Source of the DNA: Bacteroidota bacterium
Lineage (GTDB): Bacteria; Bacteroidota; Bacteroidia; Bacteroidales; Tenuifilaceae
Assembly (NCBI GenBank): GCA_029560875.1
Contig: JAKQKB010000178.1
Span: forward strand, 1-64,000
Reading direction: 5' to 3'
DNA: 64,000 nucleotides
Below are positions 9,024-17,210 of the stretch, in pieces. The position numbers were made by a program, and so were the translations under genes. The stretch's first letter is position 1; each line of letters opens with the position of its first letter. Under the pieces are notes generated by a model. The model ran no database searches. It was not told the DNA's origin and saw nothing but the letters and a program-made list of their open reading frames with translations.

Positions 9024-9719
9024 CTATTGCTGTAGCAAGTATATCAAATCTGTTATGGTTTGAAAATCTACTAATGAATAATCGGCTGGAATAGAGAATG
9101 TTTCATCGGGAATTTTACTCTTTTTCACCGACTGCGCTTTTAGTTGCATCATTAGGGAGTTAATTCTGAGGTTAAATCCCAGCATTACTCCATCAATCTT
9201 CTCAAACGGGGTGTTAATATTGGGTGAGCTAATATCAATGTCTTTTGTGTAAATTATTTCGAATTCCGAGTTAGGTTGATCTTCAAAATACCCCCGTGCT
9301 TTTAGGCAGTTGTATCCTAGGAGTTTGCATTTTTCGTTGTTGGAAATAATTTTAACTGAAGGTATTCTGGAATATAATGCCGGATATTTCCCATCGGTAT
9401 TGGGTTCTTCGTGATACATCTTTTTGTTAAATACCTTTACTAAGGTAACAAACTGATTTGTATTGCTATTGCTGATAATTGATATTGAAATTGCCCCGGA
9501 AAAGGCATCAATTGTGTTTAGCGTGTTATTGTCCTTAAATTTTACCAAAAGCGATGATGGAAGGAGTCTTGTATCCATTTTTTTTGAGGTTGTACTGTCA
9601 TAGGTAATTTCGTACTTAATAATCCCCTCCTTAATACGCTTCTTTCCAATAAAATCGCGGCACGATGATACGGTTAATACCAAAAACGCCATAACTATCG
9701 AAGCCTGTGAGTATTTCAT
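9024..9719 (-). CDS. Hypothetical lipoprotein
   Basis: 231 residues with a lipoprotein signal (VLTVSSC, Cys20) so it should be lipid-anchored in the envelope. The mature chain has alternating strand-like segments and the block NNEKCKLLGYNCLKARGYF, reminiscent of DUF4412/GLPGLI-type periplasmic proteins that contain a similar CKxLGYxC element; that link is tentative. It stands alone between ftsK and the arc genes, transcribed away from the latter. Confidence 0.7.
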   Translation of the reverse strand: MKYSQASIVMAFLVLTVSSCRDFIGKKRIKEGIIKYEITYDSTTSKKMDTRLLPSSLLVKFKDNNTLNTIDAFSGAISISIISNSNTNQFVTLVKVFNKKMYHEEPNTDGKYPALYSRIPSVKIISNNEKCKLLGYNCLKARGYFEDQPNSEFEIIYTKDIDISSPNINTPFEKIDGVMLGFNLRINSLMMQLKAQSVKKSKIPDETFSIPADYSLVDFQTITDLIYLLQQ

Positions 9720-9881
9720 AAAATCGGTATAATTTGCGTAAAAGTAGTAAAATAGATTTACTTGAACAATTTGATTTGATCAACTAAATTCTATTGTGGA
9801 CAGTTTCTAATTATGTTATTGTTATTATATTTTAAGTGTTGTAAAATAACCATTATAGTTAGTGTTTTTACATTTTATTTA

Positions 9882-9908
9882 ATGTTGCAACATTACTAAA
9901 AATGTTGC
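9882..9908. promoter_or_regulatory. Palindromic operator candidate upstream of arcC
   Basis: ATGTTGCAACAT is a perfect 12-bp palindrome (9882-9893), followed by a direct half copy ATGTTGC (9902-9908). It lies about 150 bp before the likely arcC promoter. The regulator is unknown. Confidence 0.35.
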
Positions 9909-10045
9909 TTAGCATGTTTTCTTTAAAAAACGTTAAAATTAAGAAATTCAGCCCAATACATTATTTGTGTTATTAAACATAGTCCAATTGAGTTGAAGGG
10001 ATAGCCTAGGTTACGGGTAAACTTATTAAGATTGAAAAAAATTTA

Positions 10046-10053
10046 TAGCTTTG
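10046..10053 (+). promoter_or_regulatory. Promoter -7 box for arcC-argF
   Basis: TAGCTTTG fits the Bacteroidota TAnnTTTG consensus, 34 bp before the ATG at 10088. No clear -33 TTTG element is visible. It would place the start of transcription near 10060, which argues against the TTG at 10064 as the start codon. Confidence 0.5.
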
Positions 10054-10087
10054 TGATCTTAATTTGAAACTAATTAATGTTTTGACA

Positions 10088-11032
10088 ATGAATAAATTAG
10101 CAGTTGTAGCCTTAGGCGGAAATGCCCTTTTAAGAGCGGGACAAGAAGGAACAATTGAGGAACAGCAAGAAAATGTATACAATACTTGCAAGTATTTACT
10201 CGATTTGATTACTCCAGAGCATAATTTTATAATGGTGCACGGAAACGGACCACAGGTTGGAAATATACTACTTCAAAACCATGCTGGTTCCAAAGTACAT
10301 GGAATTCCTGAGATGCCCCTAGATGTTTGCGGTGCATATTCGCAAGGGTTTATAGGTTATTTAATTGAGCAGCAGCTTAGGAATATTTTACCTACAAAGG
10401 ATCTGGAAAAAGGCGTTGTAAACCTTATAACTCAGGTTTTAGTTGATAAGAATGATACTGCCTTTAAAAAACCAACAAAACCCATAGGCCCCTACTACAC
10501 AAAAGAAGAGGCAGAAAAACTATCGGTTGAAACGAACTCGTTATTTCAGGAAGATCCTGATGGTATTGGATGGCGCAAAATTGTACCATCGCCTCTGCCA
10601 ATACAAATTGGTAATAGCAAAGTAATTGAAAAACTAGCCAGAGATGGACATATTGTGGTTGCTGCAGGTGGTGGCGGAATACCCGTGTATTATGATGAGA
10701 ATAAACAGCTAAGAGGTATAGATGCTGTAATCGACAAAGATCACACATCAGCATTGCTTGCATCGCAAATAAATGCCGATGAATTTTATATCTTTACCGA
10801 CCTTAAAAGGATCATTATTGAGGACGGAAGTGCTGATGGAAAGGTTTTGGAGGTTATACCCATTGCCGAGGCGAAAAAATACCTTGACGAAGGTCGTTTT
10901 AGTGCTGGAGGCATGGCTCCCAAAGTTAAAGGAGCAATTACCTTTATTGAAAATGGCGGGTCTGAGTGTATCTTTATTCACTTCCCCGATAGGTCCGATG
11001 AACCTATCTACCAAACAAGAATTGTACGCTAA
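10088..11032 (+). CDS. arcC: Carbamate kinase
   Basis: 314 residues from the ATG at 10088. The motifs VVALGGNALL, MVHGNGPQVGN and AAGGGGIPV are those of the amino-acid-kinase fold carbamate kinases, which make ATP from carbamoyl phosphate and ADP. A TTG eight codons upstream is also open but lies too close to the promoter. The neighbouring catabolic-type carbamoyltransferase would supply carbamoyl phosphate by phosphorolysis of citrulline. No arginine deiminase gene is in the window. Confidence 0.93.
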   Translation: MNKLAVVALGGNALLRAGQEGTIEEQQENVYNTCKYLLDLITPEHNFIMVHGNGPQVGNILLQNHAGSKVHGIPEMPLDVCGAYSQGFIGYLIEQQLRNILPTKDLEKGVVNLITQVLVDKNDTAFKKPTKPIGPYYTKEEAEKLSVETNSLFQEDPDGIGWRKIVPSPLPIQIGNSKVIEKLARDGHIVVAAGGGGIPVYYDENKQLRGIDAVIDKDHTSALLASQINADEFYIFTDLKRIIIEDGSADGKVLEVIPIAEAKKYLDEGRFSAGGMAPKVKGAITFIENGGSECIFIHFPDRSDEPIYQTRIVR

Positions 11033-11076
11033 GTAAGGCTTTAATTATAATAATAATAACCTAAATTAATTAGATC

Positions 11077-12078
11077 ATGGCTTTTAACCTAAGAAACAGA
11101 AACTTTCTAAAACTTTTAGATTTTACACCAAAAGAGATTCAGTATCTACTAGACCTATCTCTTGATCTTAAAAAGGCAAAGTATGCAGGAAACGAAATTC
11201 CACGCTTAAAAGGCAAGAATATCGTACTGCTTTTTGAAAAAGATTCAACCCGTACACGTTGTGCATTCGAGGTTGCTGCTTATGATCAGGGTGCCCATGT
11301 TACCTACTTAGGTCCTGCTGGCTCACAAATGGGTAAAAAAGAGTCTATGGAGGATACTGCTCGTGTTCTTGGACGTATGTACGATGGTATTGAGTACCGT
11401 GGTTACTCTCAGGAGATTGTTGAAACTCTTGCTAAGTACTCAGGTGTACCTGTATGGAATGGTTTAACAACCGAATTTCACCCAACTCAAATTCTAGCAG
11501 ATTTCCTAACTATGCGCGAGCATAGCAGCAAGCCTTTAAACGAGGTTGCATTCTGCTACATGGGCGATGCTCGTAACAACATGGGTAACTCCCTAATGGT
11601 TGGTGCTGCTAAAATGGGTATGGATTTCAGAGCATGCGCTCCTAAAGCTTGCTGGCCACAGGAAGAGTTAGTTGCTAAATGTCGTGAGATTGCAAAGGAA
11701 ACTGGCGCTAAAATCACTTTAACTGAGAAGGTTGAAGAAGGAGTTAAGGGTTGCGATTTCCTTTATACCGATGTTTGGGTATCGATGGGTGAGCCAGATT
11801 CAGTATGGGACGAGAGAATTAAATTACTTACCCCATACCAAGTTAACAAGAAAGCAATGGAATTAACTGGTAATCCAAACTGCAAGTTCATGCACTGCTT
11901 ACCAGCATTCCACAACCGTAAGACTGCTGTAGGCGAGGAAATTTTTAAGAAATTCGGTCTTGAGTCAATGGAAGTTACTGAGGAGGTATTCGAGTCTCCT
12001 GCTTCTATTGTGTTCGATGAGGCTGAAAACCGCGTACACACTATTAAAGCAGTAATGGTTGCTACTTTGGGTCAATAA
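11077..12078 (+). CDS. argF: Ornithine carbamoyltransferase
   Basis: 333 residues. STRTRC (57-62) binds carbamoyl phosphate and HCLPAFHN (about 272-279) forms the ornithine site, both as in true ornithine carbamoyltransferases and unlike the N-acetyl- or N-succinyl-ornithine enzymes of many Bacteroidota. It lies 44 bp after carbamate kinase, so the pair probably works in the catabolic direction (citrulline plus phosphate to ornithine and carbamoyl phosphate). A putrescine-specific enzyme is possible but less likely. Ends at a strong hairpin. Confidence 0.9.
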   Translation: MAFNLRNRNFLKLLDFTPKEIQYLLDLSLDLKKAKYAGNEIPRLKGKNIVLLFEKDSTRTRCAFEVAAYDQGAHVTYLGPAGSQMGKKESMEDTARVLGRMYDGIEYRGYSQEIVETLAKYSGVPVWNGLTTEFHPTQILADFLTMREHSSKPLNEVAFCYMGDARNNMGNSLMVGAAKMGMDFRACAPKACWPQEELVAKCREIAKETGAKITLTEKVEEGVKGCDFLYTDVWVSMGEPDSVWDERIKLLTPYQVNKKAMELTGNPNCKFMHCLPAFHNRKTAVGEEIFKKFGLESMEVTEEVFESPASIVFDEAENRVHTIKAVMVATLGQ

Positions 12079-12099
12079 TTAGCAAACGAATATTTTAGG

Positions 12100-12128
12100 A
12101 AAAAAGCAGCTTTTTAGCTGCTTTTTTT
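12100..12128 (+). terminator. Terminator of arcC-argF
   Basis: GCAGCT, TTTT loop, AGCTGC, with a flanking A run and T7 tract, about 25 bp after the argF stop. Confidence 0.9.
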
Positions 12129-12185
12129 GCTTTTATTGTTTTTTAACACTAATTTTAGTTTGGTGTTATAATAATTCTTTGCCTT

Positions 12186-12449
12186 ATGATGATTTATGTA
12201 GGAAACATTTCGTATTCAATGACTACCGATGAGTTAAAAGAACTTTTTGTTCCTTACGGTAGCGTTAAAGAAGTGAAAATTATTGCTGACAAAGCCTCTG
12301 GAAAATCCAAAGGTTATGGTTTTGTCGAAATGGAAAGCGACGAGGATGGCCTAAAAGCTATCGCTGCTCTTAACGATTCACAAGTTAAGGGTCGTAACAT
12401 TAAAGTAAACAACGCTTTCCGTAAAAACGACACAAAACCTGCTGAGTAA
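12186..12449 (+). CDS. RRM-type RNA-binding protein
   Basis: 87 residues forming a single RNA recognition motif: RNP2 IYVGNI at 3-8 and RNP1 KGYGFVEM at 42-49, each with the aromatic residues that stack on RNA bases. A short polar tail follows. Such small RRM proteins are abundant in Bacteroidota and are thought to act as global RNA-binding proteins; targets unknown. Two adjacent ATG codons (12186, 12189) could serve as start. Single-gene unit. Confidence 0.93.
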   Translation: MMIYVGNISYSMTTDELKELFVPYGSVKEVKIIADKASGKSKGYGFVEMESDEDGLKAIAALNDSQVKGRNIKVNNAFRKNDTKPAE

Positions 12450-12465
12450 GTTAAGGCTTACCTTT

Positions 12466-12960
12466 CTAGCGCAGGAATGTTTCCACCACAAAGTGGTAGG
12501 TTATTACTCCTGATATAGCAAATTTTAGCCCAGTACCCAGTAGAAAACCAATGAAAGAACCTGTAGCCGAGAGCCACGGGTTGCTTTTATTTTTGCTATC
12601 CCTATTGGTGTATTCTCCAAGGAGCGCTCCTACAAATGGACCTATTATAATGCCAAATGGTGGGAATATAAATATCCCTACAACAAGTCCGATTGTTGCA
12701 CCCCAAACTCCGCGTTTTGTTCCGCCCATTTGTTTAGTTGCCCAAATGGGTAAAATGTAATCGGCAATGGTGACCAGTAGTGCAAAAATTCCTGTCCAGA
12801 GCAGTAAACTTCCACTAAAGTTTCCGTACTGCGTAAAGTAAACAATAAGCAGGCCGCCCCAACTAAATGGTGGGCCTGGTATAATGGGCAGTATGCATCC
12901 AAGTAATCCTAAGATAACAAGGATTATGGCAATTGCAACAAGAAAATAATCGAGTACCAT
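12466..12960 (-). CDS. DUF456 membrane protein
   Basis: 164 residues, almost wholly hydrophobic, with about four or five membrane helices and the signature blocks GCILPIIPGPPFSWGGLL near the N terminus and GxxxGxxxFPPFGIIIGPFVGALLGE in the middle, as in DUF456 proteins. The Gly-rich helices suggest tightly packed, possibly oligomerising segments. Function unknown. Convergent with the RRM gene upstream and divergent from acylphosphatase. Confidence 0.85.
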   Translation of the reverse strand: MVLDYFLVAIAIILVILGLLGCILPIIPGPPFSWGGLLIVYFTQYGNFSGSLLLWTGIFALLVTIADYILPIWATKQMGGTKRGVWGATIGLVVGIFIFPPFGIIIGPFVGALLGEYTNRDSKNKSNPWLSATGSFIGFLLGTGLKFAISGVITYHFVVETFLR

Positions 12961-13030
12961 ACTGTTTGAGTTTTTTTGACTTGTGTCAAAGATAGAATTA
13001 ATTTTGTGTTGAGGTTAAAATTCACTGCAA

Positions 13031-13303
13031 GTGAAAACAGTTTCTCTTACTATAAAAGGACGAGTGCAGGGTGTTGGCTTTCGCTATTTTGTTATGCGAA
13101 CTGCAATGCAGTTAGGTGTTAACGGTTATGTGATGAACTGCGCTGATGGCAATGTTTACGTTGAGGCAGAAGCCGATGATTCAGTTTTAGTTCAGTTTGT
13201 CGATTTATGCAGCATTGGCCCTTCACGTTCCAATGTAGAGGATGTAGTTGTAAGAGAGCTAGAGCCTAAGAAGTTTACCGATTTTAATATTCGAGGCTTT
13301 TAG
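13031..13303 (+). CDS. acyP: Acylphosphatase
   Basis: 90 residues, the whole acylphosphatase fold. GRVQGVGFRYF supplies the phosphate loop with catalytic Arg18, and Asn36 in GYVMNCADG is the second catalytic residue. The enzyme hydrolyses carboxyl-phosphate bonds such as those in acetyl phosphate or carbamoyl phosphate. The start is a GTG at 13031; no in-frame ATG lies nearby. The stop is 1 bp from that of the convergent phosphatase gene. Confidence 0.93.
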   Translation: MKTVSLTIKGRVQGVGFRYFVMRTAMQLGVNGYVMNCADGNVYVEAEADDSVLVQFVDLCSIGPSRSNVEDVVVRELEPKKFTDFNIRGF

Positions 13304-13304
13304 G

Positions 13305-15497
13305 TTATAGTTTTATGCCGAAAATGCAAATATCGTCGAGTTGATCCTCTATGTTTTTATGATTTTCCAGCATATTAAGGAGAATATCTTTTTGAACGTT
13401 CATTGGTTTGTCGTGCATTTGCTCCAGTAGTTCGTAAAGGCGCTTCTGTCCGAATTTTCTTTTATCGGGGCTCATTTGGTCAGTATATCCGTCGGTGGTA
13501 AGATATATGCAGGATGGTGATATTAAATCTACCTCCTTATTGGAGAATTTCCGCTTGTGTTCGGGCTGGAATCCACCGGTAGATCTCACATCACCGGATA
13601 TTTTGTTTAATCCATCCTTTGTGATAATAATCAGTGGACGATTTGCCCCGGCAAACATAATTTTATTGTTACTATAATCAATTGTTACGAACCCAATATC
13701 TATGCTCGCGTGCAGTTTCTTGTCAATTTCGTTTTGTTTCAACGCTTTACGGAGTTGCTCGTGCAGATTCTCCAGAACAAGTGCTGGATTCTTTATTTGC
13801 CACTCATTCACTATCTGATTTAACAGCGTATTCCCAATTAACGACATAAACGAGCCCGGAACTCCGTGTCCTGTACAGTCCATCACCGCAATGTGAGTGT
13901 AATCCTTAGTGCTACTTGTCCAGTAAAAATCGCCAGAAACAATGTCTTTGGGTAAATAAATCACAAAATGATCCTTGAAAATCTTTTTCAGATCTTCCTC
14001 GTTGGGTAGTAATGCTTCCTGGATGGTTTGAGCGTACTCAATGCTGCTAACCATTCGTTCGTTTTTATCGGCAATAATCTGTCTCGATTGTTCCAAGTAA
14101 AGGTTTTTCCGCTCAATCTCGTCGCGTTGGGCTAAAATCTCCTCCTGTTGCTGCTGTAGCTCCTCGTTTTTCTCCAGAATTTCGTCCTGATGATTCCGTA
14201 AATCCTCATTTATCTTTCGAATGTTTTTTAGCGCAATTAGAATTACTGCAATTAAAATGGCTCCCAATGCTATCAGCAAAAGTAGGAAATTCCTAACAAT
14301 TTTTTGGCGTTGATTCTTTTCGGCATTTACAGCATCCTTTTTGGCCTGCTCAAGCTTTATTCCCTCCTGTTGTCGTTCAAATTTGTAGAACATCTCAGCT
14401 TGAATGGATTTGCGAGTGTTTTCCTCGCTGAAAAGGCTGTCGCGTGACGATATGTGCGCTTTGTAGTGAGAGTATGCCTTAATAGGATTATTCATTTTGT
14501 CGTAAACAATACTCAACTGCTTGTTGGCATTGCTAACTATTTCCATTGAGCCCGTTTCGCGCGCCAACTTTAATGCTTCGTTGTAGTGATTGAGCGCTTG
14601 GTTGTAGTTGCGAGTGTTGAGGTAGAAGTTTCCGTAATTCATTTCGCACTCCGAAAGCCTGAACTTGCTACCAAGTTTGATAAACGATTCCTTTGCTTTA
14701 TCTAAATAGCTAAGAACATCGCTTACCTCTCCTTTTTCAATGTTTATGCCAGCAATCTCGTTGTATATAGTCCCAATTCCATCAACGTCGCCAGTCTTGT
14801 TTGTGTAAATGAGAGCCTTAAGGTAATAGTCTATTGCTTTGTCGAAAGCGCCTTTTTTGCGATAAACCTCGCCAATGTTCAGGTACGAAATGCCAATACC
14901 TTCATCGTCGCCAAGTTCCTCCTCAATACTGAGCGATTGTTGGTAGTACTCCAGCGCTTTATCGTATATTTTTTGGTAAAGATGAACAACCCCAATATTG
15001 TTGAGCTGTTGCGATAATCCTCTTTTATCGTTTATTGATTGGTAGAGGGCTAACGATTTAAAGTAGTACTCTAAGGCCGAAGGATAATCGCCCCGAAGCC
15101 TGTAAACTGCGCCAATATGGTTAAGCGCTGAGGCCTCGCCTTTAACATTGCCAACTTTCTTCTGATTCTCTAAAACCGTGTAAAAATCGGTTAAAGCCTT
15201 TCCGTACTCGCCGTTGGACCTGTAAATTGATGCACGGCGTGTAAGTATGTGATTTTTGAACGATTGAATATTTAAACTATCGAGTAGGGGAGCCGCGGTT
15301 TCAATTAAACTGAGCGCCAATTGGTAGTTCTCGTTGTAGTAAAAACTATCAATTTGTGCTATAAACTGTTCTGCTTTTAGGGAGTCGAGCGTGTATTTTT
15401 TGGTTTTTGATGGTTGCGAAAACGCAACGCTAACGGAGCAAAGGCTAAGAGCTACAGATAATGCGTAAACTTTTATGTGATTAAAAAAACAATTCAT
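13305..15497 (-). CDS. TPR-repeat sensor with SpoIIE-type PP2C phosphatase domain
   Basis: 730 residues from the ATG at 15497 (a TTG 12 codons upstream is also open). Signal peptide ending near AFSQ, then about eight TPR repeats (roughly 70-380) in the periplasm, one membrane helix (about 405-428), a coiled coil (430-490) and a cytoplasmic PP2C/SpoIIE domain with the metal-site motif MDCTGHGVPG. The build suggests a receptor that senses by TPRs outside and dephosphorylates a Ser/Thr-phosphorylated partner inside, perhaps an anti-sigma antagonist. A paralogue lies at 45508-47535. Confidence 0.9.
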   Translation of the reverse strand: MNCFFNHIKVYALSVALSLCSVSVAFSQPSKTKKYTLDSLKAEQFIAQIDSFYYNENYQLALSLIETAAPLLDSLNIQSFKNHILTRRASIYRSNGEYGKALTDFYTVLENQKKVGNVKGEASALNHIGAVYRLRGDYPSALEYYFKSLALYQSINDKRGLSQQLNNIGVVHLYQKIYDKALEYYQQSLSIEEELGDDEGIGISYLNIGEVYRKKGAFDKAIDYYLKALIYTNKTGDVDGIGTIYNEIAGINIEKGEVSDVLSYLDKAKESFIKLGSKFRLSECEMNYGNFYLNTRNYNQALNHYNEALKLARETGSMEIVSNANKQLSIVYDKMNNPIKAYSHYKAHISSRDSLFSEENTRKSIQAEMFYKFERQQEGIKLEQAKKDAVNAEKNQRQKIVRNFLLLLIALGAILIAVILIALKNIRKINEDLRNHQDEILEKNEELQQQQEEILAQRDEIERKNLYLEQSRQIIADKNERMVSSIEYAQTIQEALLPNEEDLKKIFKDHFVIYLPKDIVSGDFYWTSSTKDYTHIAVMDCTGHGVPGSFMSLIGNTLLNQIVNEWQIKNPALVLENLHEQLRKALKQNEIDKKLHASIDIGFVTIDYSNNKIMFAGANRPLIIITKDGLNKISGDVRSTGGFQPEHKRKFSNKEVDLISPSCIYLTTDGYTDQMSPDKRKFGQKRLYELLEQMHDKPMNVQKDILLNMLENHKNIEDQLDDICIFGIKL

Positions 15498-15576
15498 CAG
15501 GCCATTAATTGCATAAAACCGAAAACAGCACACCCAAATATAAATATTTTTAACTCTTTAAGTAAACTTTGTAAAC

Positions 15577-15607
15577 GAAAAAACCGAAACTTAAGTTCCG
15601 GTTTTTG
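15577..15607 (-). terminator. Terminator of the THX gene
   Basis: On the minus strand AAACCGGAACTT pairs with AAGTTTCGGTTT (one mismatch) and is followed by a T run. It starts about 20 bp past the THX stop and ends before the phosphatase gene begins. Confidence 0.75.
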
Positions 15608-15625
15608 TGAATTAAAAGTTGAGCG

Positions 15626-15760
15626 CTACTTGCCCTTTTTTGCCTTCGGTTTTATAACCTCCACCTTAACCTTGTTTTTGTTGGGTTTCTGCGGACGTGT
15701 TTTTCCAAATGAACCCATAAAAATTTTTCCACGACGGGTTTTTTTATCTCCTTTTCCCAT
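15626..15760 (-). CDS. 30S ribosomal protein THX
   Basis: 44 residues, very basic, beginning MGKGDKKTRRGKIFMGSFG, which is the conserved N-terminal signature of bacterial ribosomal protein Thx (TIGR04560), a small peptide that lies in the head of the 30S subunit next to 16S rRNA. The C-terminal tail is Lys-rich. The ATG is preceded by AATAAACT rather than a Shine-Dalgarno, normal for this phylum. A short gene with its own hairpin terminator; easily missed because of its size. Confidence 0.85.
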   Translation of the reverse strand: MGKGDKKTRRGKIFMGSFGKTRPQKPNKNKVKVEVIKPKAKKGK

Positions 15761-15972
15761 AGTTTATTGGATTTAATGTTTACTGTTCAAAAGTTATATC
15801 AAATATAAGTTGTTTTGTCCAAAAATCACAAATGCAACCATTTAAAACTTCAAAGTGTGTTGATTCTGCGATTAAAACCCAATGTCATATCTACACAGTG
15901 TGGAATAATTACACAAAAAAGTTGATGTTTGTTAGAAGTGTAAGTTATGGCTAATTTGTTAATGTGTTGATA

Positions 15973-16177
15973 TGTAGTGCTATGGTTAGTTTTTATTTGC
16001 TCTACGAAATGATGGCACGATTTTGTTATAAGAATAATTGTCCCAAACACATTTACATAATAAGCTGCAGCCACCAGCAGCAATGTTGTCCGGAGCACTA
16101 CACATACTGTCAACCATGCATCGAATCCACCAACAAGTCCCAGAATTAGACAGTACAATCCGGACAACTTTTTTTTT
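15973..16177 (+). ncRNA. Candidate structured RNA with nested stems and T9 end
   Basis: A perfect 10-bp outer stem (16085-16094 with 16159-16168) encloses a second 6-bp stem (16106-16111 with 16149-16154), and the outer stem is followed at once by nine T (16169-16177). In addition 15973-15981 is complementary over nine bases to 16094-16102, which would make a pseudoknot. The layout fits a plus-strand RNA ending at an intrinsic terminator in an otherwise gene-free 415-bp gap. It could instead be a 3'-UTR hairpin of the minus-strand MBL gene. No known family recognised. Confidence 0.35.
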
Positions 16178-16898
16178 ATCTAATTCTAGCCTCTAGGTTC
16201 TTAAAATCCTTTAGAAGTTCCAAAATCAGGTTTGTGTCCGTTTTGCCGTAGTGGTAGGGGTAAAGAATCCTAGGTTTTAGTGTAAGTACAGCATCCTTAA
16301 CCATTTCGGGTGTCATGGTAAATGGAATATTCATGGGTAGGAATGCAATGTCTATTTTGCCAAACTCGGCCATTTCGGGGATATTTTCGGTATCGCCAGC
16401 AATGTAAATTGTAGTATTATCAATATTTAGGATGTAGCCATTACCTTCGCCCTTAATGTGGTACGGCTCGCCATTATTGCGTTTGTTTACGATATTGTAG
16501 GCTGGAACAGCCTTAACGGTTACCCCAAGTACGCTAAAAGTATTTCCGTTGGTAATAATCTTTCCGTTAGCCTTAAATTTTGACAATTTTGCGCAGGTTT
16601 CGGTCCAGTAAAGCTCGGTACCATTGGTGAAAACCTTTGCAAGCGCAATGGAGTCCAAATGGTCCTGATGGTGGTGTGTTAAAAACACTGCATCGGCTTT
16701 GGGGAGCGAGTCGTAGTTGGCAACCCTGCTCCAGGGGTCAATATGGAATACTTTACCATTGTACTCAAGCATTAATGTGCCATGCCCAATAAAATGAATA
16801 ACTACTTGGCTGTTGGTTGTTTTAATGGTATCGGCCTTATGGGCAAGCAAAGCTAGCGTTGCAAACAAAGCAAATAGGGTAATGGTAAACTTCTTCAT
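16176..16898 (-). CDS. Exported metallo-beta-lactamase-fold hydrolase
   Basis: 240 residues from the ATG at 16898; a TTG ten codons upstream is in frame but would spoil the signal peptide (MKKFTITLFALFATLALLAH). The zinc-binding HHHQDH is at 75-80, with AGDTEN and a late PYHYG supplying further ligands. The overall pattern is that of UPF0173-like MBL-fold hydrolases, here exported to the periplasm. Substrate unknown. Confidence 0.88.
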   Translation of the reverse strand: MKKFTITLFALFATLALLAHKADTIKTTNSQVVIHFIGHGTLMLEYNGKVFHIDPWSRVANYDSLPKADAVFLTHHHQDHLDSIALAKVFTNGTELYWTETCAKLSKFKANGKIITNGNTFSVLGVTVKAVPAYNIVNKRNNGEPYHIKGEGNGYILNIDNTTIYIAGDTENIPEMAEFGKIDIAFLPMNIPFTMTPEMVKDAVLTLKPRILYPYHYGKTDTNLILELLKDFKNLEARIR

Positions 16899-16985
16899 GG
16901 CAAGAGAATTTAGGGTATAAACAAACAAATTTAGCGATTTGTTTTAAAAGAAAAAGCCTTGAGGTTGATTCTCAAGGCTTTGGTT

Positions 16986-17072
16986 TGGTGCCCAGGACAA
17001 GACTCGAACTTGCACAACCTTGCGATCACCAGCCCCTCAAGCTGGCGTGTCTACCAATTTCACCACCTGGGC
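16986..17072 (-). tRNA. tRNA-Leu (anticodon GAG)
   Basis: Complete class II tRNA on the minus strand with encoded CCA. Acceptor GCCCAGG pairs with CCTGGGC; the anticodon stem CCAGC/GCTGG holds loop TTGAGGG, so the anticodon is GAG (reads CUU/CUC); a long variable arm and a TTCGAGT T-loop follow. A conserved leader precedes it (see 17094-17197). Confidence 0.95.
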
Positions 17073-17093
17073 GTCAATACTCTTTATTTCAAG

Positions 17094-17197
17094 TTAGAAT
17101 TGCACTCAATTCTAATGTTTGTCTATCTCTAGTCAATGGGTGGTGAGAGCTCGTTCCTCGGTTTCACCACCTGGGCATTGGTTTACCTGTACATTGC
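17094..17197 (-). repeat. Conserved leader of tRNA-Leu(GAG), copy 1
   Basis: Read on minus: starts GCAATGTACAGG just after a TAnnTTTG box, then a partial copy of the tRNA's own 5' end (GCCCAGGTGGTGAAA), a stem GGTGGTGA/TCACCACC (17164-17171 with 17139-17146), and a hairpin TTAGAATTG/CAATTCTAA (17107-17115 with 17094-17102) 22 bp before the tRNA. The same layout precedes tRNA-Leu(CAG) at 24821-24910, including 27 identical bases over the central stem. Confidence 0.7.
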
Positions 17198-17202
17198 GTT
17201 TG

Positions 17203-17210
17203 CAAAAGTA
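17203..17210 (-). promoter_or_regulatory. Promoter -7 box of tRNA-Leu(GAG)
   Basis: TACTTTTG on the minus strand fits TAnnTTTG and puts the transcript start at about 17196, the first base of the conserved leader. Confidence 0.5.

Larger units (their letters stand above)
9720..10087. other. Intergenic region upstream of arcC
   Basis: 368 bp, strongly AT-rich, between two divergent genes. It holds the palindrome at 9882-9893 with a half copy at 9902-9908, and a TAnnTTTG box at 10046-10053. No coding sequence seen. Confidence 0.5.

Noticed and set aside
15850-16167. 105-codon minus-strand frame in the gap after the MBL gene
   Set aside because: Odd composition, no family, and it coincides with the nested stems; more likely a chance frame over a structured element.
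17137-17177. Second, truncated tRNA gene beside tRNA-Leu(GAG)
   Set aside because: Only the 5' arm resembles a tRNA; there is no anticodon or T arm, and the same block recurs as a leader before the other tRNA-Leu.
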